Shown here: piece after piece, positions 54,822-63,931 of the stretch
How the letters are laid out: each line of letters starts with the position of its first letter
Position numbering within the stretch: position 1 is the first letter of the stretch
Assembly (NCBI GenBank): GCA_014238785.1
Contig: JABAAL010000008.1
Coordinates: forward strand, 54,369 to 118,368
Length of the DNA: 64,000 bases
DNA from: Phycisphaerales bacterium
GTDB taxonomy: Bacteria > Planctomycetota > Phycisphaerae > Phycisphaerales > SM1A02
Reading direction: 5' to 3'
Program-made: the position numbers and the translations under genes
The notes under the pieces: generated by a model
What the model was told of the DNA's origin: nothing
The model's database searches: none
Seen by the model: only the letters and a program-made list of their open reading frames with translations

Positions 54822-55412
54822 TTACGCAGTCACTTCCTCGCTTTTACTTTCTTCAGTAGTACCATCCACTGCAACAGGAGTTGCTTCGTGAGATGTTTCA
54901 GTATGTGTTTTTTCAATAGTCACTTTACGAAGGTGTTCTACTGTTTCTCGTGAACGAAGTTGCTGAAGTCCATCGATAACAGCTTTAGTAAGGTTCTTAT
55001 TATTTGTTGAACCATACGCCTTTGAAAGGCAGTCCTGTACGCCAAGAAGGTCAAGCACAGCACGTACTGCTGCGCCAGCAATAACGCCAGTACCTGGCGA
55101 TGCTGGAACAAGTCGAACGCTGCAAGCGCCGAACCGACCAGTAACCTGGTGCGGAATGGTTGTTCCTGTTAGCGGGAATTCACGCATTTCGCGCTTCGCT
55201 TTCTTTTGCGCTTTTTCGATTGCATTTGGAACTTGGTCTGCTTTGCCATACCCAAGCCCAACGCGACCTTTACGGTCACCGCAAACAATCATCGCTGAGA
55301 AACTAAACCGTCGACCACCCTTTACGGTTGCCGCTGTTCGGTATACACCAACTGTATTTGAGTCGATACCGCTCTTGTCTTCTTCGTAATTTTTATTTTT
55401 ATTCTTATTCAT
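54822..55412 (-). CDS. rpsE: 30S ribosomal protein S5, with acidic tail
   Basis: 196 residues from the ATG at 55412, 16 nt after the rplR stop; an upstream ATG would place the start deep inside rplR. The double-stranded RNA-binding half (TAATVKGGRRFSFSAMIVCGD) and RLVPASPGTGVIAGAAVRAVL are standard. The C-terminal 30 residues form an acidic Thr/Glu tail. Confidence 0.94.
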   Translation of the reverse strand: MNKNKNKNYEEDKSGIDSNTVGVYRTAATVKGGRRFSFSAMIVCGDRKGRVGLGYGKADQVPNAIEKAQKKAKREMREFPLTGTTIPHQVTGRFGACSVRLVPASPGTGVIAGAAVRAVLDLLGVQDCLSKAYGSTNNKNLTKAVIDGLQQLRSRETVEHLRKVTIEKTHTETSHEATPVAVDGTTEESKSEEVTA

Positions 55413-55428
55413 AAATCTTGTCCGTTCC

Positions 55429-55791
55429 TCAGAACTTAAGTCCACCTTCGCGGGCGCCTTCTGCGAGTGCTTTAATGCGGCCATGGAATCTATACCCGTT
55501 GCGATCAAACACGACCGTTTCAATACCTACGGTTTTTGCTTTTTCAGCGAGACGGATGCCAATTGATTTTGCAGCAGCGCAATTACTGCCTGCTTCAATT
55601 TTGCCCTCTTTTTCTATAGTAGATGCAGAGCACAGTGTGCAACCAGATGTGTCATCAATTAACTGAGCGTATGTATTCTTGCCTGTACGAGTGACGGTTA
55701 GGCGTGGCTTCGATGGCGCACCAAATATGCTCTTTCGAACGCTTCGCTTTCGCCTTGTGTATCGTTTAACTCTTGCTGTAATTCGGTTCAT
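55429..55791 (-). CDS. rplR: 50S ribosomal protein L18
   Basis: 120 residues that bind 5S rRNA. ITARVKRYTRRKRSVRKSIF and the C-terminal FDRNGYRFHGRIKALAEGAREGGLKF region are typical. Between rplF and rpsE. Confidence 0.96.
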   Translation of the reverse strand: MNRITARVKRYTRRKRSVRKSIFGAPSKPRLTVTRTGKNTYAQLIDDTSGCTLCSASTIEKEGKIEAGSNCAAAKSIGIRLAEKAKTVGIETVVFDRNGYRFHGRIKALAEGAREGGLKF

Positions 55792-55810
55792 CTTTAGTTC
55801 CTTTGGCTAC

Positions 55811-56371
55811 TTACACGCCAAATGCTTTCCCTGCTTTACGGATAATAATTTCGTCGTGGTACATAATGCCCTTACCGTTGTATGGCTCTGGCTTACGCTT
55901 TGAACGAATAACAGCAGCAAATTGTCCTACTGCCTGTTTGTCCGCGCCTGTAATTGTGACTTGTGTGCCTTTTTCAATTTCGAATGTCACACCATCGGGA
56001 GCTGCTAAATCAATCGTGTGACAATATCCAATGCTTAAAACAATAGTTTGTCCTTGTGCCTTAGCATTCCAACCAACACCAACAATTTTCAACTTCTTGG
56101 TAAAACCATTTTTGCAGCCTTCAACCATATTGTTGATTCGACTTCGGGTCGTTCCCCACAACGCTCGTGCTTGTCGTGTTTCTTCTGTGTCATTTGCGAT
56201 CGCACAACAAATCTTTTTGTCTGCTTCATCGTGCTGCACTGAAACTTCCGAACGCCAATCAAAGTTCAAGTTACCCTTTGGGCCTTTAACATTAATAGTC
56301 CGTTCATTGGTATTAAGTTTTACTTCAACACCTGATGGGATTTCAATGGATTGTTTTCCTATACGTGACAT
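55811..56371 (-). CDS. rplF: 50S ribosomal protein L6
   Basis: 186 residues near the factor-binding site. MSRIGKQSIEIPSGVEVKLN and the end RKPEPYNGKGIMYHDEIIIR are family motifs. Confidence 0.96.
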   Translation of the reverse strand: MSRIGKQSIEIPSGVEVKLNTNERTINVKGPKGNLNFDWRSEVSVQHDEADKKICCAIANDTEETRQARALWGTTRSRINNMVEGCKNGFTKKLKIVGVGWNAKAQGQTIVLSIGYCHTIDLAAPDGVTFEIEKGTQVTITGADKQAVGQFAAVIRSKRKPEPYNGKGIMYHDEIIIRKAGKAFGV

Positions 56372-56390
56372 AGTTCGTCCTCTTCGCGTC

Positions 56391-56789
56391 TTATTCGACG
56401 GTTGCTACAACCTCACCGCCAACTTTTTCTAGTCGGCAGCGACGATCGCTCATAATTCCACTACTTGTTGATACGATTGCGATTCCAAGGCCACCAAGTG
56501 GTCGCGGAAGATCGTCAACGCCGAGATAGACTCTGCAGCCCGGCTTTGACTCACGCTTAATTAAGTTAATAACTTGTTCACCGCGTTCACCGTAACGAAG
56601 GTGCACGTCGAGTCGACCTTGGCGGCCATCGTCGATGACATCAAAGGTTTCAATAAAGCCCTCGTCGACTAGAACTTGGGCAATACCTCTGTTGAGTTTA
56701 TTGTTTAGACATGAAACCAATGGCGCGTGATTTCGCGCTGCGTTTCGTATGCGTGTAAGCATGTCTGATGTGAGGTCTTGTTGTGACAT
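56391..56789 (-). CDS. rpsH: 30S ribosomal protein S8
   Basis: 132 residues. TSDMLTRIRNAARNHAPLV and GGLGIAIVSTSSGIMSDRRCR are typical; S8 binds 16S rRNA and often represses the spc operon. Confidence 0.96.
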   Translation of the reverse strand: MSQQDLTSDMLTRIRNAARNHAPLVSCLNNKLNRGIAQVLVDEGFIETFDVIDDGRQGRLDVHLRYGERGEQVINLIKRESKPGCRVYLGVDDLPRPLGGLGIAIVSTSSGIMSDRRCRLEKVGGEVVATVE

Positions 56790-56848
56790 TTTCTAATACT
56801 CCAAATACATGGCGACTGCGACTGCAGTGCAATGTGAAACTTCTCTAA

Positions 56849-57034
56849 TTACCAACTTGCTTTGCGCATTCCTGGAATCTTGCCTTCGAGCGCCAATTGG
56901 CGGAGCATGATTCGGCTAATACCAAACTTACGGTAGACACCGCGACCACGACCTGTGATTTGGCATCGGTTTTTCTTGCGAGTTGAGAACTTTGGTTCTC
57001 GTTTCATTTGTTCAAATACGCGTTTACTTGCCAT
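56849..57034 (-). CDS. rpsN: 30S ribosomal protein S14, short type lacking zinc cysteines
   Basis: A 61-residue protein with the length of the zinc-binding S14 type ([17 protein letters not shown], ending GMRKASW), yet only one of four Cys remains ([10 protein letters not shown]). It combines short length with loss of the zinc site. Confidence 0.94.
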   Translation of the reverse strand: MASKRVFEQMKREPKFSTRKKNRCQITGRGRGVYRKFGISRIMLRQLALEGKIPGMRKASW

Positions 57035-57043
57035 GTTCTTTCC

Positions 57044-57622
57044 TTATTCCTCGTCCCTTACAAAGGGCATTCCAAGTTGAGTCAAAGCAAATTTGCTCAT
57101 CTCTGGGGTTGAGTTTTCAAATACAAGGTTGATGTTCATTCCGTGTTGAAAATGAACTTCAGCCATATTAATTTCTGGCCACACTGCTTGTTCTGTTAGG
57201 CCCATTGAATAGTTACCCGCTTTATCAAACGCGGTATCTTTCAGGCCTCGAAAGTCCTTGATACGTGGAATCGCAAGCGAAATCAATCGATCGAGGAAGT
57301 GCCACATTCTCTCTCCGCGTATGGTGACCATAAACGCTGAGGGTGCGCCTTCGCGAACTTTAAAGTTCGCTACTGATTTCTTCGCCATCAACATAATTGG
57401 CCTTTGGCCAGTTATTTGCGTAAGCGTTGAGATAACTGTGTCTTTAATCTCTGGTTTGAGTTTCTGGTTATCTAGAAAACGTCCAATCCCTACGTTAACA
57501 GTTATCTTTGCAAGTTTTGGTACAAGCGAAACATTCGCAAGGTTAAATTCCTTGAGAATAGCTGCCTTCACTTCATCTGCGTAAAGAGATTCTAATCTTG
57601 GTTTGTCAATAGTTGCTGTCAT
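57044..57622 (-). CDS. rplE: 50S ribosomal protein L5
   Basis: 192 residues that bind 5S rRNA and the P-site tRNA. KITVNVGIGRF, TGQRPIMLMAKKSVANFKVREG and RIKDFRGL are typical. Confidence 0.96.
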   Translation of the reverse strand: MTATIDKPRLESLYADEVKAAILKEFNLANVSLVPKLAKITVNVGIGRFLDNQKLKPEIKDTVISTLTQITGQRPIMLMAKKSVANFKVREGAPSAFMVTIRGERMWHFLDRLISLAIPRIKDFRGLKDTAFDKAGNYSMGLTEQAVWPEINMAEVHFQHGMNINLVFENSTPEMSKFALTQLGMPFVRDEE

Positions 57623-57625
57623 GAC

Positions 57626-57994
57626 TTATTTTCCCGTTGGTCGAGCATCGGCAGAGTGCACTTCACCGAGGACCTTCTCAACTTTTTTACCTTTGTCATC
57701 TCGAACGACGCCAATACGAACTTTCGCGCCATCCTTCTGTGTTTCAAACCGGAGCCGTGCTGGCATACCTTCAACCACTGGGCTTACATTGCTCATGTGG
57801 ATTGGCATTTCTTGTTTGATAACTCCACCGTTTGGATTTGCTTGTGTTGGCTTGATGTTCTTTGACCGAACATTTACACCCTTCACAACAACACGGTCCT
57901 TCTTCATTAAAACACGTAATATTTCACCAACGGCACCTTTGTCGTTGCCTGCGGTCACTATTACTGTGTCGCCTGTTCTGATATGCCTTGGCAT
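57626..57994 (-). CDS. rplX: 50S ribosomal protein L24
   Basis: 122 residues. The KOW motif is RTGDTVIVTAGNDKGAVGEIL, followed by VVKGVNVRSKNIKPTQ. The ATG overlaps the L14 stop codon by one base. Confidence 0.96.
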   Translation of the reverse strand: MPRHIRTGDTVIVTAGNDKGAVGEILRVLMKKDRVVVKGVNVRSKNIKPTQANPNGGVIKQEMPIHMSNVSPVVEGMPARLRFETQKDGAKVRIGVVRDDKGKKVEKVLGEVHSADARPTGK

Positions 57995-58380
57995 TACACT
58001 ACCTCCGATGCGAGTGAAACAATTTTCATGTAGTTCTTTTCACGCAACTCACGGGCAACTGCACCAAAAATGCGAGTGCCTGTAGGGTTTAAGTCTTCAT
58101 TGAGCAACACGCAAGCGTTGGAGTCAAATCGAACATAGGAACCGTCTTTTCTTCGAGTTGGGTACTTCGTACGAACTATTACTGCACGGATTATGCCACC
58201 AGATTTGACTTGTGAATTTGGCAACGCCTTTTTCACAGCACAAACGACACGATCACCTACACCAGCGGTTCGCCTTGTATATTTGCCTCTAGCGGTCGAT
58301 CCACCAAGGACGCTAATGACAAGCACCTCTTTTGCACCGCTGTTATCAGCAACTTCTAATCTTGATTCTTTTTGGATCAT
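57994..58380 (-). CDS. rplN: 50S ribosomal protein L14
   Basis: 128 residues. [20 protein letters not shown] and [20 protein letters not shown] are standard. Confidence 0.96.
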   Translation of the reverse strand: MIQKESRLEVADNSGAKEVLVISVLGGSTARGKYTRRTAGVGDRVVCAVKKALPNSQVKSGGIIRAVIVRTKYPTRRKDGSYVRFDSNACVLLNEDLNPTGTRIFGAVARELREKNYMKIVSLASEVV

Positions 58381-58404
58381 TGTTCTATTCCTTCGACAAC
58401 GCTG

Positions 58405-58683
58405 TTAAACGGTTGCTGCCTCAACGACACGGGTAACTACCCATGATTTTGTTTTTGAAATGGGACGGCATTCAGCGATTTCCACTTTGTCGCCTAGTTT
58501 CACTTCATTATTCGCGTCATGCGCATGAATGAGTGTTCGACGGCGGATGTATTTTCCGTACTTAGGGTGTTTCACGGAAAACTGAATCTCAACTTTGCAA
58601 CTTTTGTCACGAGCATCGGATGTCACGATGCCTACTTTGCGAGATGCGTTTTCTGGAACTGATATTTCTTTTAAATGACTCAT
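58405..58683 (-). CDS. rpsQ: 30S ribosomal protein S17
   Basis: 92 residues, OB fold. [32 protein letters not shown] and the [12 protein letters not shown] end are standard. Confidence 0.96.
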   Translation of the reverse strand: MSHLKEISVPENASRKVGIVTSDARDKSCKVEIQFSVKHPKYGKYIRRRTLIHAHDANNEVKLGDKVEIAECRPISKTKSWVVTRVVEAATV

Positions 58684-58686
58684 AAT

Positions 58687-58878
58687 TTACGCCTTACTGC
58701 GCACTGTTTGCTCGGTGAGCAATCGCGCAATGTCCTTACGAATTTTGCCGTACTGGGAAGTATTTTGAATCTTCTCAGTAACGCCTTGTGTCTTGAGTTC
58801 AAAGAGCTTCTTGCGAAGATTATCTACTTCGATTGTTAACTCTTCATCACCTAGTTTGTGAACTGCAGTTGCTTTCAT
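58687..58878 (-). CDS. rpmC: 50S ribosomal protein L29
   Basis: 63 residues, two helices: LTIEVDNLRKKLFELKTQ and YGKIRKDIARLLTEQ. Near the exit tunnel; docking place for trigger factor and SRP. Confidence 0.94.
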   Translation of the reverse strand: MKATAVHKLGDEELTIEVDNLRKKLFELKTQGVTEKIQNTSQYGKIRKDIARLLTEQTVRSKA

Positions 58879-58912
58879 AATGTAATTCCTTCTCTGCTCT
58901 ACCGCTGGTGCG

Positions 58913-59332
58913 TTAGACAGAAAGCCTCCGTCCTACAAACCGGCAACGTACCGGCATTTTGTGTGCAATCCGAGCCAATGCTTCTTTCGCCATTTCTTCA
59001 GGAACGCCGCTTATTTCAAAAAGAATAGTCCCGGGCTTCACACGTGCTGCCCAAAAATCAGTCTCGGCTTTACCCTTACCCATTCGAGTTTCAAGTTGTT
59101 TCTTTGAAATCGGTTTATCTGGAAAAACTCGAATAACAATCTTGCCTTGACGGCGAAGAAAGTGCTGTGCTGCAACACGACCAGCTTCGATTTGCCTTGC
59201 TGATACCCAGTGTGTTCCGAGCGACTGCAAGCCATAATCACCAAATGCCACGTAGTTTCCTCGTGTAGCATTACCTTTCATCTTGCCGCGCATCTGTTTG
59301 CGGAACTTAATTCGTTTTGGCATCCGTGGCAT
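58913..59332 (-). CDS. rplP: 50S ribosomal protein L16
   Basis: 139 residues. KRIKFRKQMRGKMKGNATRG and GKAETDFWAARVKPGTILFE are standard. Near the A-site tRNA elbow. The 56-nt gap to rpsC holds two short GGGC/GCCC hairpins. Confidence 0.96.
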   Translation of the reverse strand: MPRMPKRIKFRKQMRGKMKGNATRGNYVAFGDYGLQSLGTHWVSARQIEAGRVAAQHFLRRQGKIVIRVFPDKPISKKQLETRMGKGKAETDFWAARVKPGTILFEISGVPEEMAKEALARIAHKMPVRCRFVGRRLSV

Positions 59333-59388
59333 CGGACGATCTCCTTAATAACCCATAATGGGCGCCCATACTGGGCAACTTCTAAAAC

Positions 59389-60093
59389 TTAACGACGACC
59401 TCGAGCACGACCGCGAGCACCTGCTGCTCGTGAGTCCACTTGTTCTTCTTCTGCGTCGGTGTACATACCCTTGAAAATCCAAACCTTTACACCAATAATT
59501 CCATACGTTGTTTCTGTATGTACGAGCGCATAATCCACGTTTGCTTGCAACGTAGAGAGTGGAATAGAACCTTCTCGAACGATAAACTTTCGCGCCATTT
59601 CAGCACCGCCGAGACGACCTGAGATTTGAATACGAATTCCTTTTGCACCATGCTGCATTGCTGATTCAGCACGTTGTTTGAGCATGCGGCGGAAGTTGCC
59701 GCGCTTACGCATCTGCTCGCCAACTGCTTCGGCTACAAGACGTGCGTCAGTGTCGGGGTTCATAACTTCCAAGATTTTGACTGTTGCCTTACGGCCAGTC
59801 ATTGCTTGAAGGTCTGCTACAAGTTTGTCAATTTCAGCACCCTTTGGTCCCACAACAAGGCCCGGTCGTGCTGTCTTTACAATCACAGTGAGTTCTTCGC
59901 GCGTACGCTCAATCAGAATATCTGAAACTGCAGCAAAAGGCGGGGTACGATTGAGGCGCTTGTCAACAAATTCGCGAATGCGATAATCTTCAACAAGTAA
60001 TTCAGCAAAGAGCGCTTTTGGTGCATACCAACGTGACTTGTGTCCTTCGGTAACACCAACTCTAAATCCAAATGGATGAACTTTTTGTCCCAT
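59389..60093 (-). CDS. rpsC: 30S ribosomal protein S3
   Basis: 234 residues. GQKVHPFGFRVGVTEGHKSR, the KH domain PGLVVGPKGAEIDKLVADL and AKGIRIQISGRLGGAEMAR are standard. A basic Arg/Gly tail ends it. One-base overlap with rplV. Confidence 0.96.
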   Translation of the reverse strand: MGQKVHPFGFRVGVTEGHKSRWYAPKALFAELLVEDYRIREFVDKRLNRTPPFAAVSDILIERTREELTVIVKTARPGLVVGPKGAEIDKLVADLQAMTGRKATVKILEVMNPDTDARLVAEAVGEQMRKRGNFRRMLKQRAESAMQHGAKGIRIQISGRLGGAEMARKFIVREGSIPLSTLQANVDYALVHTETTYGIIGVKVWIFKGMYTDAEEEQVDSRAAGARGRARGRR

Positions 60094-60425
60094 TATGTTC
60101 TCTCTCCAACAGAGATGATGAGGTGGCTAGTAGGTTTATGAATCGGATGCGCTCGACCACGATCTTTGGGTCGCCATCGTTTGATAACTGAGCCTTCGTC
60201 AACGCGAGATTCCGAAACATATAAGTTCGAAACATCAGCGTCCTGCACTTCAGCGTTTGCGATTGCACTATTCAATACTGCCTTAAAATACCATGCGCCA
60301 CGCTTCTTGGAGAATTCCAATTGCGCAAGAGCATCGTCAATACGTTTACCTCGAATTAAATCGGCAACTAGCCGCGCCTTACGAGGCGAGATTCGAGCAT
60401 ATTTATGTGTTGCTTTGTATGTCAT
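60093..60425 (-). CDS. rplV: 50S ribosomal protein L22
   Basis: 110 residues with an extended loop in the exit tunnel. ARISPRKARLVADLIRGKRI and the loop PKDRGRAHPIHKPTSHL are standard. Confidence 0.96.
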   Translation of the reverse strand: MTYKATHKYARISPRKARLVADLIRGKRIDDALAQLEFSKKRGAWYFKAVLNSAIANAEVQDADVSNLYVSESRVDEGSVIKRWRPKDRGRAHPIHKPTSHLIISVGERT

Positions 60426-60444
60426 ACGTATAAACCTTCAAGCG

Positions 60445-60723
60445 TTACGACTTGATGCCTTCCTTCTTATTGGTGTGACCCCGGAACAAACGGGTGTGTG
60501 AGAACTCACCAAGTTTGTGACCAACCATATCTTCGGTGATGAGCACGTCGTTGAACTGACGTCCGTTATGAACCAAAAACGTAAAGCCAACAAATTCTGG
60601 AACGATCGTGCAAGCACGTGACCATGTTTTGATTGGCGTCTTTTTCGGCAATGAAGCCATTGCTTCTACCTTTCGGTAGAGCTTTTCGTTGACAAATGGA
60701 CCTTTTTTGAGTGATCTTGACAT
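60445..60723 (-). CDS. rpsS: 30S ribosomal protein S19
   Basis: 92 residues. [20 protein letters not shown] and [20 protein letters not shown] are standard. Confidence 0.97.
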   Translation of the reverse strand: MSRSLKKGPFVNEKLYRKVEAMASLPKKTPIKTWSRACTIVPEFVGFTFLVHNGRQFNDVLITEDMVGHKLGEFSHTRLFRGHTNKKEGIKS

Positions 60724-60738
60724 ATCTTCTTTCCTAAA

Positions 60739-61593
60739 TCAGACCTTTAATTGACCGTAACGTTTACTCTTACGACGACGAAGGATACGAGCATCCGTCC
60801 ATTTTCCACGTTGCCTTGTGCGACCACCCTTGGACTTCGTGCCAGAAGCACTCGCGGGAGTTCGTCCACCTTTGGAACGGCCTTCACCACCACCAAGCGG
60901 GTGATCGTGGTGACTCATTGCCATACCACGAACTTTTGGTCGCTTGCCAAGCCAACGATTACGTCCAGCTTTGCCAAGTTTTACATTTTGATGATCGGTA
61001 TTTCCAAGTTGCCCAATTGTTGCACGGCATTCAACTGAAACTTGGCGAATTTCGCCAGAAGGCAACACAATTGTTGCCCATCGGCCTTCGCGGTTACTCA
61101 ACCTTGCAGCTGCACCTGCAGAGCGACAAAGTGCGCCACCCTTACCAGGTTCAAACTCAATGTTGTGCACTGTTAAGCCTGTAGGAATATATTTCAGGGG
61201 CATGCAGTTGCCAGCCTTGGGTTCAATTGCACTGTCTGAACTCTTCACGGTATCGCCATCGGTGAGATTGCGTGGCGCCAAGATATACCGCTTGGTTCCA
61301 TCTTCGTATTGCACAAGTGCAATGTGGCAACTACGGTTTGGATCGTATTCGATGCCAATCACAGTTGCGACCATGTCATCTTTCAATCGACGGAAGTCGA
61401 TTTTTCGGTAACGACGTTTATGGCCACCACCGCGACCTTGAACTGTAATCTTGCCTTGATTATTGCGGCCACCATTCTTTTTGATTGGTGCGAGCAATGA
61501 TTTTTCAGGCGTTTTCTTTGTGACTTCAACGTGAAGGTTCACGGAAGCATTTCGACGTCCTGGTGTAGTTGGTTTGTAAACTCGAATAGCCAT
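60739..61593 (-). CDS. rplB: 50S ribosomal protein L2
   Basis: 284 residues from the ATG at 61593 (AIRVYKPTTPGRRNASVN); an ATG 48 nt upstream is unlikely as it overlaps rplW. GRGGGHKRRYRKIDFRR and RGMAMSHHDHPLGGGEGRSKGGR, with the functionally critical His, are standard. Confidence 0.97.
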   Translation of the reverse strand: MAIRVYKPTTPGRRNASVNLHVEVTKKTPEKSLLAPIKKNGGRNNQGKITVQGRGGGHKRRYRKIDFRRLKDDMVATVIGIEYDPNRSCHIALVQYEDGTKRYILAPRNLTDGDTVKSSDSAIEPKAGNCMPLKYIPTGLTVHNIEFEPGKGGALCRSAGAAARLSNREGRWATIVLPSGEIRQVSVECRATIGQLGNTDHQNVKLGKAGRNRWLGKRPKVRGMAMSHHDHPLGGGEGRSKGGRTPASASGTKSKGGRTRQRGKWTDARILRRRKSKRYGQLKV

Positions 61594-61612
61594 GTTGTTT
61601 ATTCGCTCACTC

Positions 61613-61891
61613 TTAGAAGAGTTCGATGCGATCCTCCGCATGTAGTTTCACGACAGCGCGCTTTTGGTTGCCGACCCTAAACCAACCCATTTTATTTCGT
61701 TTCTGATGGCCCTTGCGAACCTGAGTTGCAACTGTAAGTACACGAACACCATAAATTTCTTCTATGGCACGTTTAATTTGACCTTTATCTGCTCGTTTAT
61801 CAACTTCAAAGACGTAGCGATTATTCATGCTTACGCCAAAGGTTGACTTTTCGGTCACAAGTGGCTTTTTAATGATCGTTGTGACTTCCAT
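61613..61891 (-). CDS. rplW: 50S ribosomal protein L23
   Basis: 92 residues by the exit tunnel. IKKPLVTEKSTFGVSMNNRY and IEEIYGVRVLTVATQVRKG are standard. Its ATG overlaps the rplD stop by one base. Confidence 0.96.
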   Translation of the reverse strand: MEVTTIIKKPLVTEKSTFGVSMNNRYVFEVDKRADKGQIKRAIEEIYGVRVLTVATQVRKGHQKRNKMGWFRVGNQKRAVVKLHAEDRIELF

Positions 61892-62544
61892 TAGGCTGCC
61901 TCCTCATCATTCTTCCAAGCAGACCCATCCAAAAATGCTTCCATCGATGCCTTATCTACGACAAGAAAACGATGGTTAAGCAATTCGAAAACATTAAGCT
62001 GGTCGACACGAATGGTGTCCACGTTTGCAATGTTTCGCGCGGATACTGCTGCGTTTCGATTTTCACTATCAACAGCAACCAGGCAACTTCGGTTAATACC
62101 GATGGCTTCTAGAATTGCCTTGAAGTCCCGAGTCTTTGGTGTTTCAAAGTTAAGGTCAACAATGCACTTCACTTCTCCATCAATGAGTTTCGCCAGAAGC
62201 GCATTGCGGTTTGCAAGTTGTCGCATTTTCTTGGGCATGTCTTTGCGGAAGTTATCGTGTGTACGAGTCTTTGCAAAAGTAACACCCCCACCCTTTCGGA
62301 TGTTGGAACGGACTTGGCCCATACGAGCGTTGCCTGTACCCTTTTGTTTGTAAATTTTTCGAGTGGAGCCTTCGACCATACCGCGACTTTTGGTTCGTGC
62401 AGAACCTTGACGACGGTTGGAATGGAACATCACGTACGCCTGCTTGAGGAGAGTAGGACGGACCTCGGATCCGAGCGTTGCTTCGTCGATTTTGAGCGTA
62501 TCGACTTGCTTGCCTTTTTTGTCATATATTGGGAGTTCAATCAT
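61891..62544 (-). CDS. rplD: 50S ribosomal protein L4
   Basis: 217 residues. RQGSARTKSRGMVEGSTRKIYKQKGTGNAR holds the tunnel loop. L4 is the autogenous repressor of the S10 operon in E. coli. The 172-nt gap before it is unusual for this cluster. Confidence 0.95.
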   Translation of the reverse strand: MIELPIYDKKGKQVDTLKIDEATLGSEVRPTLLKQAYVMFHSNRRQGSARTKSRGMVEGSTRKIYKQKGTGNARMGQVRSNIRKGGGVTFAKTRTHDNFRKDMPKKMRQLANRNALLAKLIDGEVKCIVDLNFETPKTRDFKAILEAIGINRSCLVAVDSENRNAAVSARNIANVDTIRVDQLNVFELLNHRFLVVDKASMEAFLDGSAWKNDEEAA

Positions 62545-62727
62545 AATTTTTCACCTGTGACGTGTTCGTCTTTGTTTGCCTTGCGCTCCGATGTGGTCGA
62601 GTGTCTTCTTTGAGAAGAGCTCGGTGGTCACTCGGTAGAGCTTGACTCGGCGTTCTAGTACGGTTTGTCGCGATCAACTGGTTCTCGTGGCGAGCCTTGA
62701 TAATCTACCAGTAAATTTATTTACTGG
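62545..62727 (-). promoter_or_regulatory. 172-nt gap between rplC and rplD with palindrome and predicted hairpins
   Basis: A perfect 9-base inverted repeat (62708-62716 with 62719-62727) spans the rplC stop codon. Downstream on the minus strand CGAGTG and CACTCG can pair around a TCTTC/GAAGA hairpin. AGGTG lies before the rplD start. No gene I can support is inside. Confidence 0.45.
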
Positions 62728-63391
62728 CTGCTGTTGTTTTTTTCCTATTTAAACGTTTCGCTTCTCGAATAAGAACCATGCCGGTGTTTGGTCCAGGAAC
62801 TGAACCCCTCAACATCAACAAGTTTCTTTCACTATCAATATGTACTACAGGCACACTACGGCATGTGATTTGTTTGTTTCCCATGTGGCCGGGCATCCGT
62901 TTACCTTTTTTAGGTTTGGGACCTGTGCCAAGGTTGGTTGCGTGACCATTAATAGAACCCGGACGACGGTGAGCACGCTTCACGCCGTGGGATGCTTCAA
63001 GACCTTTAAAGTTGTGTCTTTTCATGCCACCAGCAAAACCCTTGCCTTTGCTCGTTCCAACAACATCCACAAACATGACATCTTCAAAGATGGAAACATC
63101 AAGAGTTTGTCCCGCTTCAACATCACCAATCTCATCCACGCGAGCTTCGCGATGGAATCGTTTTGGCGCAGTACCCGCCTTTGCATCGTGACCGATGATT
63201 TGCATCGTTGCGCGTCCTGGCTTTACATCTTCAAAACCAATTTGCATTGCATTATATCCCTCAGCTTCTTCGGTCTTCACTTGTGTCACGACACAAGGAC
63301 CAACTTCAACGATTGTGACTGGTATGTTCGTGCCGTCTTCAAGGAAATACCTTGACATTCCAACTTTTCTTCCCATTAATGTTTTTGACAT
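62717..63391 (-). CDS. rplC: 50S ribosomal protein L3
   Basis: 224 residues. LMGRKVGMSRYFLEDGTNIPV and the SHGVKRAHRRPGSINGHATN, GKRMPGHMGNKQIT stretch are typical. The ATG is at 63391; 111 nt separate it from rpsJ. Confidence 0.96.
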   Translation of the reverse strand: MSKTLMGRKVGMSRYFLEDGTNIPVTIVEVGPCVVTQVKTEEAEGYNAMQIGFEDVKPGRATMQIIGHDAKAGTAPKRFHREARVDEIGDVEAGQTLDVSIFEDVMFVDVVGTSKGKGFAGGMKRHNFKGLEASHGVKRAHRRPGSINGHATNLGTGPKPKKGKRMPGHMGNKQITCRSVPVVHIDSERNLLMLRGSVPGPNTGMVLIREAKRLNRKKTTAASK

Positions 63392-63502
63392 CGTTGTTGC
63401 TTTCGTGCTTAAGGGTTTTAGTCAGGGATCTTTTTGATGTGACCGGAGTGTTTAGTGTTGATACGGAATAAAAAACTTCAGAGAGTTTTGGGAGTTCGGG
63501 GG

Positions 63503-63805
63503 TTAAGCTTTAATTTTTACAAAGACACCAGCTGGAACAACAAGGCGGTTAAGCGCTTCGATTGTTTGTGGGTTTGGTTCTGTGATGTCGATGATTCTTT
63601 TATGTGTTCTAATTTCAAATTGCTCACGTGATTTTTTGTTCACGAATGTTGAACGGTTCACCGTGTAAATTTCGCGACGTGTTGGCAGTGGAACTGGTCC
63701 TGCAACGCGAGCACCTGTACGCTTTGCGTGGTCGACAATTTCTTTCGCCGAAGCATCAAGTGCTTGGTGGTCGTACGCTTCCATTCTGATTCGAATAATC
63801 TGCAT
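63503..63805 (-). CDS. rpsJ: 30S ribosomal protein S10
   Basis: 100 residues; also the NusE antitermination factor. [20 protein letters not shown] and [29 protein letters not shown] are typical. First gene of the supercluster. Confidence 0.97.
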   Translation of the reverse strand: MQIIRIRMEAYDHQALDASAKEIVDHAKRTGARVAGPVPLPTRREIYTVNRSTFVNKKSREQFEIRTHKRIIDITEPNPQTIEALNRLVVPAGVFVKIKA

Positions 63806-63842
63806 TACAGGTGTGTTCCTCTAACAAGTTCCTCTATTGGCT

Positions 63843-63880
63843 CACGACATGTGGCCAAATCTTTAACACCCAACCTTGCT
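63843..63880 (-). promoter_or_regulatory. stem-loop in the S10 operon leader
   Basis: In the roughly 90-nt leader, CTTGC/GCAAG around GGA with flanking ACCC/GGGT pairs forms a compact hairpin. The leader holds no long open frame. It is a possible site for autogenous control. Confidence 0.4.
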
Positions 63881-63901
63881 CCGCAAGAGGGTGAATCGAG
63901 G

Positions 63902-63931
63902 ATTCTACCCCCTCAAGGGGCAGTTTGTCAA
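63902..63931 (-). promoter_or_regulatory. S10 supercluster promoter
   Basis: TTGACA (63926-63931, perfect -35) and TAGAAT (63902-63907, 5 of 6) are 18 nt apart. The spacer contains the palindrome CCCCTTGAGGGG. Transcription should start near 63895, about 90 nt before rpsJ. Confidence 0.85.

Noticed and set aside
62548..62700. Small gene in the rplC-rplD gap
   Set aside because: A frame stays open on the minus strand but has no ATG or convincing start and reads as basic low-complexity text.
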